Source: an uncultured bacterium (GTDB lineage: Bacteria; Patescibacteriota; Minisyncoccia; Phycocordibacterales; UBA9973). From it: 64,000 nt of DNA. This document shows, piece by piece, positions 19,783 to 28,917 of the stretch. The DNA lies in NCBI GenBank assembly GCA_903825255.1, contig CAIJZZ010000030.1:25290-89289 (forward strand), in the 5' to 3' direction. The position numbers and the translations under genes are program-made. How positions within the stretch are numbered: position 1 is the first letter of the stretch; each line of letters starts with the position of its first letter. Below the pieces are notes generated by a model. That model did not search any database, was not told the DNA's origin, and worked only from the letters and a program-made list of their open reading frames with translations.

Positions 19783-21273
19783 ATGCCCAAACCAAATCGA
19801 GTTCAAATAATAAAATATGGTCCACCACCACCAGAGCTGCCTGTTTTCGGCAAAGTAAATCCAGAAGAAGCTTCTTTTATTGGACGTACAAATTATGTTG
19901 CAGCCCTAGAGGAAAAAAAATTTGTTTTCGGAATTAAGCGTGTAGACCGTCGAAGACATTTATATATTATTGGAAAGTCAGGCGTCGGAAAGTCTAAATT
20001 ACTTGAGCTTCTTATTCGTCAGGATATTCAATATGGGCATGGCCTATGTTTGATAGATCCTCACGGTGACGAATTTAAAAATATTTTAGATTTTGTTCCA
20101 AAAGAGCGCATTGAAGATGTTTGTATTATTGATCCTACGGATGTAGATTTTCCTGCATCTTTCAATCCGTTGGCCAATGTTGACCCTGCTTTTAAATTTA
20201 TTTTAACTCAAGGTTTGATTGAAGTTTTTCAAAAACAATTCGGAGCCAACTGGACTCCACGTCTCGAACACGTTTTTCGTTTTACCTGTTTAGCCTTACT
20301 CGATTATCCGCATGCCACGATGCGCGGAATGATTTCAATGTTGACGGACAGAAATTATCGACAGAAAGTCGTTGAATATATTACGGACGATATGGTGAAA
20401 AGATTCTTCGCTATTGAATTCGCGGATTGGTCTGAAAAATTTGATACTGACGCTATCATTCCACTCGTAAACAAACTAGGGCAATTTCTTTCAGATCCAT
20501 TACTTCGAAATATTTTCGGACAAAAAGAAAACAAAATTGATGTTGGTAAGCTTATGAATGAGAAGAAAATAATTTTGATTAACATTTCTAAAGGCCGTCT
20601 AGGTGAAGAGAATTCTTCTTTCTTGGGTTCAATGTTTTTGACTAAAATCAAACAGGCTGGAATGGAGAGAGCAAGTCTTCCGGAGAGTGCTCGAACCGAT
20701 TTTTATTTATATGTCGATGAGTTTCAAAATGTCGTGACTCAGACATTTGAAAATATTTTATCAGAAGCTCGTAAATACGGTTTAAATCTTACAGTAGCGC
20801 ATCAATATGTGGGTCAAATCATCACAAAAGTGCACCAAGCTGTGCTTGGTAATTGTGGAAGTATTATTACTTTTCGTATTGGTGGTGAAGATGCCGTAAA
20901 AATGAAACCAGAATTTGCTCCACTTTTCGATGTGAAAGATATGATTAACCTTGCGGTAGCTGAGTTTTATATCAAAATGACTATCGATGGTGAATCATAT
21001 GATCCTTTTTCCGCGGAGACTTTAAGAGTTTTACCTCCGACTCATATTTCTTATCAAAAAGAAATTATTGCAGCTTCTCATCGAAAATATACAATTTCCA
21101 AAGACGCAGCAGCTGAACTTATTGCAAAAGAAGAAGCGACAATTATCCGAAGTGCTGAAGAAAAAGCGATAATTGAAGGTAAGGGTAAAAAAAATAAAAA
21201 AGAAAATAATGAAGACGAAGAAGAGGCTACCACATCTAAAAAAGCTTCACAAGAAGCAGAGCCTATGATATAG
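19783..21273 (+). CDS. TraD/TraG/HerA-like type IV coupling ATPase, paralog of 15718..17967
   Basis: FGIKRVDRRRHLYIIGKSGVGKSKLLELLIRQD; DPHGDEF; FYLYVDEFQNVVTQTFENILSEARKYGLNLTVAHQY. Confidence 0.85.
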   Translation: MPKPNRVQIIKYGPPPPELPVFGKVNPEEASFIGRTNYVAALEEKKFVFGIKRVDRRRHLYIIGKSGVGKSKLLELLIRQDIQYGHGLCLIDPHGDEFKNILDFVPKERIEDVCIIDPTDVDFPASFNPLANVDPAFKFILTQGLIEVFQKQFGANWTPRLEHVFRFTCLALLDYPHATMRGMISMLTDRNYRQKVVEYITDDMVKRFFAIEFADWSEKFDTDAIIPLVNKLGQFLSDPLLRNIFGQKENKIDVGKLMNEKKIILINISKGRLGEENSSFLGSMFLTKIKQAGMERASLPESARTDFYLYVDEFQNVVTQTFENILSEARKYGLNLTVAHQYVGQIITKVHQAVLGNCGSIITFRIGGEDAVKMKPEFAPLFDVKDMINLAVAEFYIKMTIDGESYDPFSAETLRVLPPTHISYQKEIIAASHRKYTISKDAAAELIAKEEATIIRSAEEKAIIEGKGKKNKKENNEDEEEATTSKKASQEAEPMI

Positions 21274-21288
21274 TCTTCAAATAAATTT

Positions 21289-21945
21289 ATGCAAAAAGAC
21301 TACTACAAAACATTAGGGGTTGAGAAAGGCGCTTCAAAGGATGAAATCAAGAAGGCTTTTTATAAGTTGGCTCATAAACATCATCCAGATAAAAAAGGCG
21401 GTGATGAAAAGAAATTTAAAGAAGTAAACGAGGCTTATCAAGTTCTTTCAGATGACGCTAAACGTTCAAAATATGACCAATTTGGCTCTGGTTATGAGAA
21501 TATGGCTGGTGGAGGCGGAAATTATGGAGCTTATCAACAAGGTGGTTTTGGAGGTTTTGATTTTTCTGGCTTTCAACAAGGTGGCGGGCAAGAGTTTGAT
21601 TTTGGGAATTTAAATGATATTTTTAGTGATTTTTTTGGTGGTGGAGGAGGTTTTTATGCACGTACTCCTCATGGACGGGATATGCAGACTGAAATACAAA
21701 TTTCTTTAACTGATTCTATTTTAGGTGTAGAAAAAAAGTTAGTGATCGGTGGGAATAAAGAATTAAAAATAAAAATTCCAGCAGGAATTCAAAATGGTCA
21801 AACTTTAAAAATGACCGGAGAGGGTGAACAAATAAAAAATGGTAAAGCGGGGGATTTGTATATAAAGATTAATATAAAAATATCAAGTAAGCTTTCTAAG
21901 CGCGCCCGCGAGCTCCTAGAAGAACTTAAAAAAGAAGGAATTTAA
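21289..21945 (+). CDS. dnaJ: Short DnaJ-like co-chaperone (J domain, G/F region, truncated C-term, no Cys repeats)
   Basis: [35 protein letters not shown]; no CxxCxGxG repeats. Confidence 0.88.
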   Translation: MQKDYYKTLGVEKGASKDEIKKAFYKLAHKHHPDKKGGDEKKFKEVNEAYQVLSDDAKRSKYDQFGSGYENMAGGGGNYGAYQQGGFGGFDFSGFQQGGGQEFDFGNLNDIFSDFFGGGGGFYARTPHGRDMQTEIQISLTDSILGVEKKLVIGGNKELKIKIPAGIQNGQTLKMTGEGEQIKNGKAGDLYIKINIKISSKLSKRARELLEELKKEGI

Positions 21946-21950
21946 TTTTT

Positions 21951-22550
21951 ATGATATCTTCACAATTTATATATCTTGTAATACTTTCAACTATAGTTGG
22001 ATATTATTTTTATTTTAAAGATTTTCTTTTTGGTAAAACTAGACCCAATTTAGTCTCTTGGTTTATTTGGATGTTAGCACCTTTTATCGGAGTTTATTTT
22101 CAATTAAAAGCGGGAGCAGGACTTTCTGTATTACCTGTATTTATTGCAGGCTTTGGTCCACTTTTAGTATTAATTTTTTCTTTGTTTAGAAAAAATGGAT
22201 ATTGGAAACTTACGATGTTTGATTTAATCTGTGGATTATTATCATTAATGGCACTTACTGTTTATATTCTAACTAGAAATTTAGGGGCCTCAATAATTTT
22301 TGCTATTTTGAGTGATGGCTTAGCTGCTTTTCCAACTATTATAAAATCATGGAAATTTCCAGAAACAGAGACAGGAATTTTATATTTTTCAGGAATTATA
22401 AATAATATTATAGGATTACTGATTATAAAAGAATGGATTTTTTCAATCTATTCTTTCGGTATTTATTTTATAATAGTAAATACAGTATTAGTATTTTGTA
22501 TTTATCGAAAAAGAATTTCTGGATTTTTTGGTAAAAAATGCTATATTTAG
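21951..22550 (+). CDS. Multi-TM hypothetical membrane protein
   Basis: Hydrophobic TM segments; no family recognised. Confidence 0.7.
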   Translation: MISSQFIYLVILSTIVGYYFYFKDFLFGKTRPNLVSWFIWMLAPFIGVYFQLKAGAGLSVLPVFIAGFGPLLVLIFSLFRKNGYWKLTMFDLICGLLSLMALTVYILTRNLGASIIFAILSDGLAAFPTIIKSWKFPETETGILYFSGIINNIIGLLIIKEWIFSIYSFGIYFIIVNTVLVFCIYRKRISGFFGKKCYI

Positions 22551-22553
22551 GCT

Positions 22554-23414
22554 ATGTTAAAAAATAAATTTGTGACAGTTGGAGCTGTGCAAAATGCAGT
22601 CTCTACTAATCAAGAAAACAATTTAAAAAAAACGGCTAAACTTGTTGAGCAGGCAGCTAAAAAAGGTTCCCAAATTATTTGTTTACAGGAGCTTTATAAG
22701 ACTCGTTATTTTCCACAATATCCAAAATTAGAAAAAAAACAATTTTCTGAAACTATTCCTGGTGAATCAACTAAGGTTTTTGCAGAAATTGCGAAGAAAT
22801 ATAAAGTGGTGATAATCGTACCGATATTTGAACGAGATGCAGAAGGTAAATATCATAATTCTGCTGTAGTTATTGATGCAAACGGAAAATTATTGTCGAC
22901 GTATCGAAAGATTCATATTCCACAAGACCCACTTTTTTATGAAAAAAATTATTTTGAAGAAGGGGACACTGGTTATAAAATATATAAAACAAAATATGGC
23001 ACTTTTGCCGTGTTAATTTGCTATGACCAGTGGTTTCCAGAAGCAGCTAGGGCTGTGAAGCTTGCTGGGGCAGATATTGTTTTTTATCCTACAGCCATTG
23101 GCACCATTTCTGGAGAGAAGCAATCTGAGGGTGATTGGCATGATGCTTGGGAGACAATTATGCGCGCGCACTCTATAGCGAATAGTTTATACGTGGTAGC
23201 GGTGAATCGTGTAGGTATTGAAGAAAAATTGAATTTTTGGGGGCAGTCCTTTATTTGCGATGCATTCGGGAAAGTAATCAAAAGAGCTTCTAAAAATAAA
23301 GATGAAATTATAATGTCCAAAATTGATTTAGCTAAGAATAAAATAATAACCGACGAATGGGGTTTTATGCGCAATCGTCGTACGGATACTTATGGATCTC
23401 TTGGTGTAAAATAA
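22554..23414 (+). CDS. aguB: N-carbamoylputrescine amidohydrolase / carbon-nitrogen hydrolase
   Basis: FAVLICYDQWFPEAARAVKLAGADIVFYPTAIG nitrilase motif; adjacent to aguA. Confidence 0.88.
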   Translation: MLKNKFVTVGAVQNAVSTNQENNLKKTAKLVEQAAKKGSQIICLQELYKTRYFPQYPKLEKKQFSETIPGESTKVFAEIAKKYKVVIIVPIFERDAEGKYHNSAVVIDANGKLLSTYRKIHIPQDPLFYEKNYFEEGDTGYKIYKTKYGTFAVLICYDQWFPEAARAVKLAGADIVFYPTAIGTISGEKQSEGDWHDAWETIMRAHSIANSLYVVAVNRVGIEEKLNFWGQSFICDAFGKVIKRASKNKDEIIMSKIDLAKNKIITDEWGFMRNRRTDTYGSLGVK

Positions 23415-23415
23415 T

Positions 23416-24465
23416 ATGTCAGAAGAAGATTTAAAAGAAAATAATTTTCGAATGCCGGCTGAATGGGAAGAACATGAGGCTACTTGGCTTGCTTGGCCGA
23501 ATGACCCTGATTATTTCGGGGAGAGAATAAAAAATATCGAAAAAATATATTTACAAATGATTTTTGCTTTACATAAGGACGAAAGAGTAAAGCTTTTGGT
23601 TTTAAATGAAGAGATGGAGATTAGGGTAAAAAAAATGATCAGTGATTTTGGTGTTGATTTATCCAGGGTTATTTTTTACCAAACAGAGTACGTGGACGTT
23701 TGGGTCCGAGATTATGGACCGACTTATGTTAAAAATATGAATAAAAAGGCCTGGGTTAAGTGGCATTATGACGCTTATGGAAAAAAATTTCCAGAATTAT
23801 TTAAAGACAATGAAATATTTTTGAATTTAAAAGAAATGGTTGGTTTTGAAATGTTTTCAGTTGATTTAGCAATGGAAGGTGGAGCAATTGATTCAAACGG
23901 ACTAGGAATTATTTTAACCACTGAAGAATGTTTAATAAAAAATCGTAATTTAAAAAAAGGTAAAGAATATACGGAAAATATTTTTAAAAAATATCTTGGA
24001 GCTCAAAAAATTATTTGGTTAAAGAATGGATTATTGAATGATCATACGGATGGGCATATTGATGAAGTCGCACGATTTATTGGTCCATCAAAAATAGTTT
24101 GTGCTTATGAGGATGATAAGAATGATGAAAATTATACTAGATTATCTGAAGATTATGAGATTTTAAAAAATGCTATTGATCAGGATGGTAATACTTTTGA
24201 AGTTATTAAGTTACCAATGCCCCATATGTATTTTGATGAAGGTGATAAAGAGTTTAATGGTAAAAAGGCACCTGTTTCCTATGCAAATTTTTATATTGGA
24301 AATGAAACTGTTTTAATGTCTTTATATGGTGACGAGAATGATGCTAGGGCTTTATCTATAATTCAATCTTGTTTTCCTGATAAAAAAGTCATAGGCATAG
24401 ATTGTCGAGATCTTGTCTATGGTGGTGGGGCGATTCATTGTATTACTCAACAAGAACAAAAATAA
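23416..24465 (+). CDS. aguA: Agmatine deiminase
   Basis: MPAEWEEHEATWLAWPNDPDYFG; VWVRDYGPTYV; DGHIDEVARF; YGGGAIHCITQQ. Confidence 0.95.
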   Translation: MSEEDLKENNFRMPAEWEEHEATWLAWPNDPDYFGERIKNIEKIYLQMIFALHKDERVKLLVLNEEMEIRVKKMISDFGVDLSRVIFYQTEYVDVWVRDYGPTYVKNMNKKAWVKWHYDAYGKKFPELFKDNEIFLNLKEMVGFEMFSVDLAMEGGAIDSNGLGIILTTEECLIKNRNLKKGKEYTENIFKKYLGAQKIIWLKNGLLNDHTDGHIDEVARFIGPSKIVCAYEDDKNDENYTRLSEDYEILKNAIDQDGNTFEVIKLPMPHMYFDEGDKEFNGKKAPVSYANFYIGNETVLMSLYGDENDARALSIIQSCFPDKKVIGIDCRDLVYGGGAIHCITQQEQK

Positions 24466-24477
24466 TTTTTTATATAT

Positions 24478-25455
24478 ATGCAAACCAAAACAGCTGAATT
24501 TGTGAGTCCAGGTCATCCAGACAAAATCTGTGATTTTATTGCAGATTCTATTTTAGATGCTTATTTGGCGGAAGATAAAGAAAGTCGAGTCGCTATTGAA
24601 GTGATGGGTGGACATAAGTTGATTACGATCAACGGAGAAGTGACGAGTACAAGTAAACCGAGCCTAGAATTTATAGTAAAAAAGATAGTTGGAGAAGATT
24701 ATAAAATAGTTGTGAATATTGCTGAGCAAAGTCAGAGTATCGCGCAAGGAGTAGATACTGGAGGTGCTGGTGATCAAGGCATAATGAAAGGCTATGCAAT
24801 AGCAGAGACAGAGACGATGATGCCCCGTGAATACGAATTAGCACGAGATTTATGTCAGAAAATTTATGCGAAATATCCATATGATGGAAAAACACAAGTA
24901 ACTATAGAAGGAAATAAAATAAAAACAGTGGTCGCTAGTTTTCAAAATACTAAAAATATAGAATTATTGGAATTAGTAAAAAGTATAATTACGCAGTCTG
25001 AGATCGCCCTGTCGCTCTCGAGCGACGGGGTTCAATATTTAATTAATCCGGCAGGTGAGTGGACGCAAGGAGGTTTTGAAGCAGACGCAGGCTTGTCTGG
25101 TCGCAAATTAATTGTGGACAATTATGGACCAGAAATTCCGATCGGTGGTGGTTCTTTTTCTGGAAAAGATTATACAAAAGTTGATCGTAGCGGAGCGTAT
25201 GTCGCTCGTAAAATTGCAGTTGATTATATAAAAAGTGGTAAAGCCAAAGAAGTATTTGTGAAGTTGGCCTATGCGATAGGAAAATCAGAACCTGTAATGG
25301 CCGTGGCTATTCTAGATGGTAAAGAAAAAAAAATTGAAGGTTATGATTTGAGTCCAACTGGTATCAGAAAATTACTAAATCTAGACCAAGTTCAATTTGC
25401 CAAAACTTGTCAGTGGGGCCACTTCGGCCATTCTGAATTTCCTTGGGAAAAATAA
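24478..25455 (+). CDS. metK: S-adenosylmethionine synthetase (compact, 325 aa)
   Basis: EFVSPGHPDKICD; GAGDQGIMKGYA; GGGSFSGKDYTKVDRSGAY; GHFGHSEFPWEK. Confidence 0.93.
   Translation: MQTKTAEFVSPGHPDKICDFIADSILDAYLAEDKESRVAIEVMGGHKLITINGEVTSTSKPSLEFIVKKIVGEDYKIVVNIAEQSQSIAQGVDTGGAGDQGIMKGYAIAETETMMPREYELARDLCQKIYAKYPYDGKTQVTIEGNKIKTVVASFQNTKNIELLELVKSIITQSEIALSLSSDGVQYLINPAGEWTQGGFEADAGLSGRKLIVDNYGPEIPIGGGSFSGKDYTKVDRSGAYVARKIAVDYIKSGKAKEVFVKLAYAIGKSEPVMAVAILDGKEKKIEGYDLSPTGIRKLLNLDQVQFAKTCQWGHFGHSEFPWEK
25007..25030. repeat. Palindromic element copy inside metK
   Basis: CCC-T-GTCGCTC-TC-GAGCGAC-GGGG. Confidence 0.6.
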
Positions 25456-25457
25456 AT

Positions 25458-26831
25458 TTAGATTTTAGAAATTACTACTCCTAGAGGCGTATCTTTGATT
25501 TCATAACCGAGTGAATTTATTTGTACGCGAAGTTCGTCAGATTTTTTGAAATCTTTATTTTTGCGAGCGAGAGCTCTAGCTTCAACCAATTTATTTATTT
25601 CTTTTGGAATTTTATCTTCTTTCAGATCTTTAAAACCCAAACCTAAAACTTTATCAAAATCTAAAATAGTCGCTTTTTTATCAGCATTGGAAATTTTTTC
25701 ATCTTTTATTAAATCCCATAGTAGGGTCAGAGCTAGAGGGGTATCTAAGTCGTCTCCAATATATTCTTTAAATTTAACTTGGTAATCATTATTAATTTTT
25801 CCTATAGGCTTCCCGAGCCCTTTATATAACCCATAAAGACGTTTTAAGGCGATTTCCGAGCCCTCAAGAGCTTCCCAGTTGAAGTTTACTTTTGTTCTGT
25901 AATTAGCCATTAAAAGCCAAAAACGATAGGCGAGTGGGCTGATATTTTTTGATTTCAAACTTTCAAGTCTTAAAAATTCACCAGAAGATTTAGCCATTTT
26001 TTCTCCACCAATGTCGACGAATTCATTATGCATCCAAAATCTGACAAAAGGTTTTTTGCCAGTTGCACATTCTGATTGAGCGATTTCATTAGTATGATGC
26101 ACGGGTATATGATCGATGCCTCCAGTATGAATATCAAATTGTTCACCCAAAAATTTTATTCCCATTGCGGAACATTCGATATGCCAACCTGGGAAGCCAA
26201 TACCCCAAGGAGATTTGAAACCAATTTTTTGATCAAATTTCCAAAGTGCAAAATCTTCAGGATTTTTCTTTTCAGAATTTTCGGCAATTCTTGCGCCAGA
26301 TTCTCCCCAGACTCTTTTTCCACCCCAAAGTATTCCATAGTCTGGCATTTTTGAAACATTAAAATATATTCCATCATTGGTTTTATATGTATAGCCTTTT
26401 TGTTGTAATTTCTTTATTAAAGCGATATCTTCTTTGACATAATCACTGGCAAAAAGCATTTTTTGTGGCATTTCAATATTCAGATTTTTTAGATCCATTT
26501 TGAAATTTTTAGCATAAAATTCTGCGAGCACACGCATATTTTTAAGTGTTAATTTTTTTCCTTCACGCAAGAGTCCTTTGGTCATTTTATCTTCACCCAG
26601 ATCTGCATCACTCGTTAGGTGTCCGATGTCAGTAATATTCATTATTTGTTTTACTTTGAAACCATTATATTTTAAGGTTCGGCATAAAATATCCGCAAAA
26701 ATATAAGCGCGTAAATTACCGATATGAGCATAATAATAAACAGTCGGACCGCATGTATACATCCGTACCTTTTTAGGTTCAATTGAGGAAAATTCTTCTT
26801 TTTGTTTAGTTAAAGTATTATAAAACTTCAT
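25458..26831 (-). CDS. cysS: Cysteinyl-tRNA synthetase
   Basis: KVRMYTCGPTVYYYAHIGNLR; WHIECSAM; GEKMAKSSGEF; start reassigned to MKFYNTL at 26831. Confidence 0.96.
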   Translation of the reverse strand: MKFYNTLTKQKEEFSSIEPKKVRMYTCGPTVYYYAHIGNLRAYIFADILCRTLKYNGFKVKQIMNITDIGHLTSDADLGEDKMTKGLLREGKKLTLKNMRVLAEFYAKNFKMDLKNLNIEMPQKMLFASDYVKEDIALIKKLQQKGYTYKTNDGIYFNVSKMPDYGILWGGKRVWGESGARIAENSEKKNPEDFALWKFDQKIGFKSPWGIGFPGWHIECSAMGIKFLGEQFDIHTGGIDHIPVHHTNEIAQSECATGKKPFVRFWMHNEFVDIGGEKMAKSSGEFLRLESLKSKNISPLAYRFWLLMANYRTKVNFNWEALEGSEIALKRLYGLYKGLGKPIGKINNDYQVKFKEYIGDDLDTPLALTLLWDLIKDEKISNADKKATILDFDKVLGLGFKDLKEDKIPKEINKLVEARALARKNKDFKKSDELRVQINSLGYEIKDTPLGVVISKI

Positions 26832-27840
26832 TTTGTTTAAACTCATTTCGATAAATTGAGATAAGAGCATAGAGTAAGCTGACTGCTAGTGGACCGATCA
26901 ATATTCCGACAGGTCCTAATAAGGCAATGGCTCCAATGATTGCAAAGAGAATTAAAAAAGATGAAACATCTACTTTTTTTCCAATTAAAACAGGAGCTAA
27001 AAAATTATTTACTAATATGGAGGTTATAACTGACCAAAGTAATAAACAAATTGCGCCCAATACATTTCCTGTGAAATAAAGGAAAATCATACCTGGAACA
27101 GAAATAAATGCTGTGCCAAAAACAGGGATAATTGATACCACGACGGCTACCAACCCCCAAAGTGCTCCATTCGGTACTCCAAAAAGAGCAAAACCAATTC
27201 CGGTGATGATACCTTGAATCAAAGCAATCAAAGCAACACCCTTTAACATACCGTCTATTGTTTTTGAAAGTCTTGAAAGAATTTTTTGATCATCAGTTTC
27301 TGATAAAGGAATCAATAAAGATAATTTCCTTTTCCATTCATCTCCATCTTTCAAAAAATAAAAAATAGCGATAAGTAAAAGAATAAATGAAAAGAAAGTA
27401 GAAACCGCACTACTAAAGATATCAGTAATATTATTTGAAATAAATGAAATAAAAGCAGAAGCTTTTTCTTCTATATTAAAATTAATACCAGCTGGTAAAA
27501 GATGATTTATTTTAGCTCCAATAATGCTTATAAAAGAATTTGTATTTCCATTTATTACCACAGAATGATAAACAATTTGAGACTGATTGAGAATAATGAC
27601 TCCAATTGCTAAAAGAGGACCGCAAACTATTATGGCAAAGATTATAACGGTTAAAATAGAGGATAACCAATTAGGAAACTTTATTTTTTTAAACCATTTA
27701 AAGATAGGATAAAGCACTACGGCTAGACAAGCACCAAGTATTATCACAATCCAAAAAGGACGAAAAATCAAAAAAGTAAAAATGAACGTAGCTAATAAAA
27801 GTCCAAAGAAAAAGTACCTTTCCATTATTTTTGTTTGCAT
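26818..27840 (-). CDS. AI-2E family transporter/permease
   Basis: Multi-TM; PNGALWGLVAVVVSIIPVFGTAFISVP; overlaps the cysS start. Confidence 0.88.
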   Translation of the reverse strand: MQTKIMERYFFFGLLLATFIFTFLIFRPFWIVIILGACLAVVLYPIFKWFKKIKFPNWLSSILTVIIFAIIVCGPLLAIGVIILNQSQIVYHSVVINGNTNSFISIIGAKINHLLPAGINFNIEEKASAFISFISNNITDIFSSAVSTFFSFILLLIAIFYFLKDGDEWKRKLSLLIPLSETDDQKILSRLSKTIDGMLKGVALIALIQGIITGIGFALFGVPNGALWGLVAVVVSIIPVFGTAFISVPGMIFLYFTGNVLGAICLLLWSVITSILVNNFLAPVLIGKKVDVSSFLILFAIIGAIALLGPVGILIGPLAVSLLYALISIYRNEFKQNEVL

Positions 27841-27940
27841 ATATGTCTAAAGTATAGCAAATATTTGCCTCGCTTCAAAATACTTATGTTTATAAGAAGT
27901 GGGGTTGCAATTTTCTCAAATTTAATATAAGATAAAAACT

Positions 27941-28258
27941 ATGGAATTTGCCGTTATAAAAACAGGTGGAAAGCAGTATAAGGTCTCCGAAGGGGGTCTT
28001 GTTTCCATTGAGAAAATAAAAGGAGAATATAAAAAAGGGGATAAAGTTTCCTTTGACAAGGTTCTCTTAGTTGATGATGGAAAAGATACCACTATTGGCA
28101 CTCCTTATATTACTGGCGCTAAAGTTGAAGCTGAAATTGTATTAATCGGTAGAGCTCGTAAGATTTTGGTGGTCAAATATAAGCAAAAGTCTCGATATTT
28201 ACGACGTAATGGCCACCGTCAGCCTTTCTTTAAAGTAAAAATCCTTTCAATCGCATAA
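27941..28258 (+). CDS. rplU: 50S ribosomal protein L21
   Basis: MEFAVIKTGGKQYKVSEGG..RKILVVKYKQKSRYLRRNGHRQPFF. Confidence 0.96.
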   Translation: MEFAVIKTGGKQYKVSEGGLVSIEKIKGEYKKGDKVSFDKVLLVDDGKDTTIGTPYITGAKVEAEIVLIGRARKILVVKYKQKSRYLRRNGHRQPFFKVKILSIA

Positions 28259-28287
28259 AAAAACTTAATCAATGATTAGGTTTTTTT
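28257..28287. terminator. Shared terminator between convergent rplU and recR
   Basis: AAAAAACTTAATC-AAT-GATTAGGTTTTTT with one wobble. Confidence 0.75.
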
Positions 28288-28900
28288 ATTGCCTATTTTT
28301 GAGGGCATTTTTGAGGGTTTCGTTGTCAGAATACTCAAGTTCAGTGCCAGTGGAGAGTCCGCGGCCGAGAGAGGAGACTTTTATATTGAGTGATTCAGTA
28401 ATTTCTTTTATTTGTCCACGTATATAGAAATCAGTATGATCACCTTGAGGGGAGAGAGAAAAAGCGAGAATTATTTCTTTAATTTCATTTTTATTTTTTT
28501 TAATTTTTTCTTTCAATTCTTCTACTCTGATCCTATTTTTAGTATTTTTCTCGACGATAGGTACGAGTCCACCCAAGACAAAATATTTTCCATGATAGGT
28601 GCGACTTTTTTTAATACTTTCTAAATCAGAATCTTTCTCGACTACCATGAGCATCGTTGTGTCGGTGTGAGGGTTGGCACAAATATCGCAAAGAGTTTTT
28701 TGTTCTCTATCGAAGATAAAAAACCGAAAGCATTCTTTACATTGAGCTACCTCTTTTTTTAAATCTAAAATCAAACTAGCTAAATTTTGAGAGTATGCTC
28801 CACTTCGAGACATAAGAAAATATACAAAACGTCTTGCTTGACGTTCACCAATACCAGGAAATTCTTTAAAAACCTCAGTTAATTTTTCAATAATATCCAT
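28286..28900 (-). CDS. recR: Recombination protein RecR
   Basis: FKEFPGIGERQARRFVYFL; C4 zinc site; LSTGTELEYSDNETLKNAL. Confidence 0.96.
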   Translation of the reverse strand: MDIIEKLTEVFKEFPGIGERQARRFVYFLMSRSGAYSQNLASLILDLKKEVAQCKECFRFFIFDREQKTLCDICANPHTDTTMLMVVEKDSDLESIKKSRTYHGKYFVLGGLVPIVEKNTKNRIRVEELKEKIKKNKNEIKEIILAFSLSPQGDHTDFYIRGQIKEITESLNIKVSSLGRGLSTGTELEYSDNETLKNALKNRQ

Positions 28901-28917
28901 TTATAAAAATTAATTTA

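Noticed and set aside
24478-25455. metK as a truncated pseudogene because it is short
   Set aside because: All core motifs and the terminal GHFGHSEFPWEK are present in one frame; better read as a compact functional enzyme.
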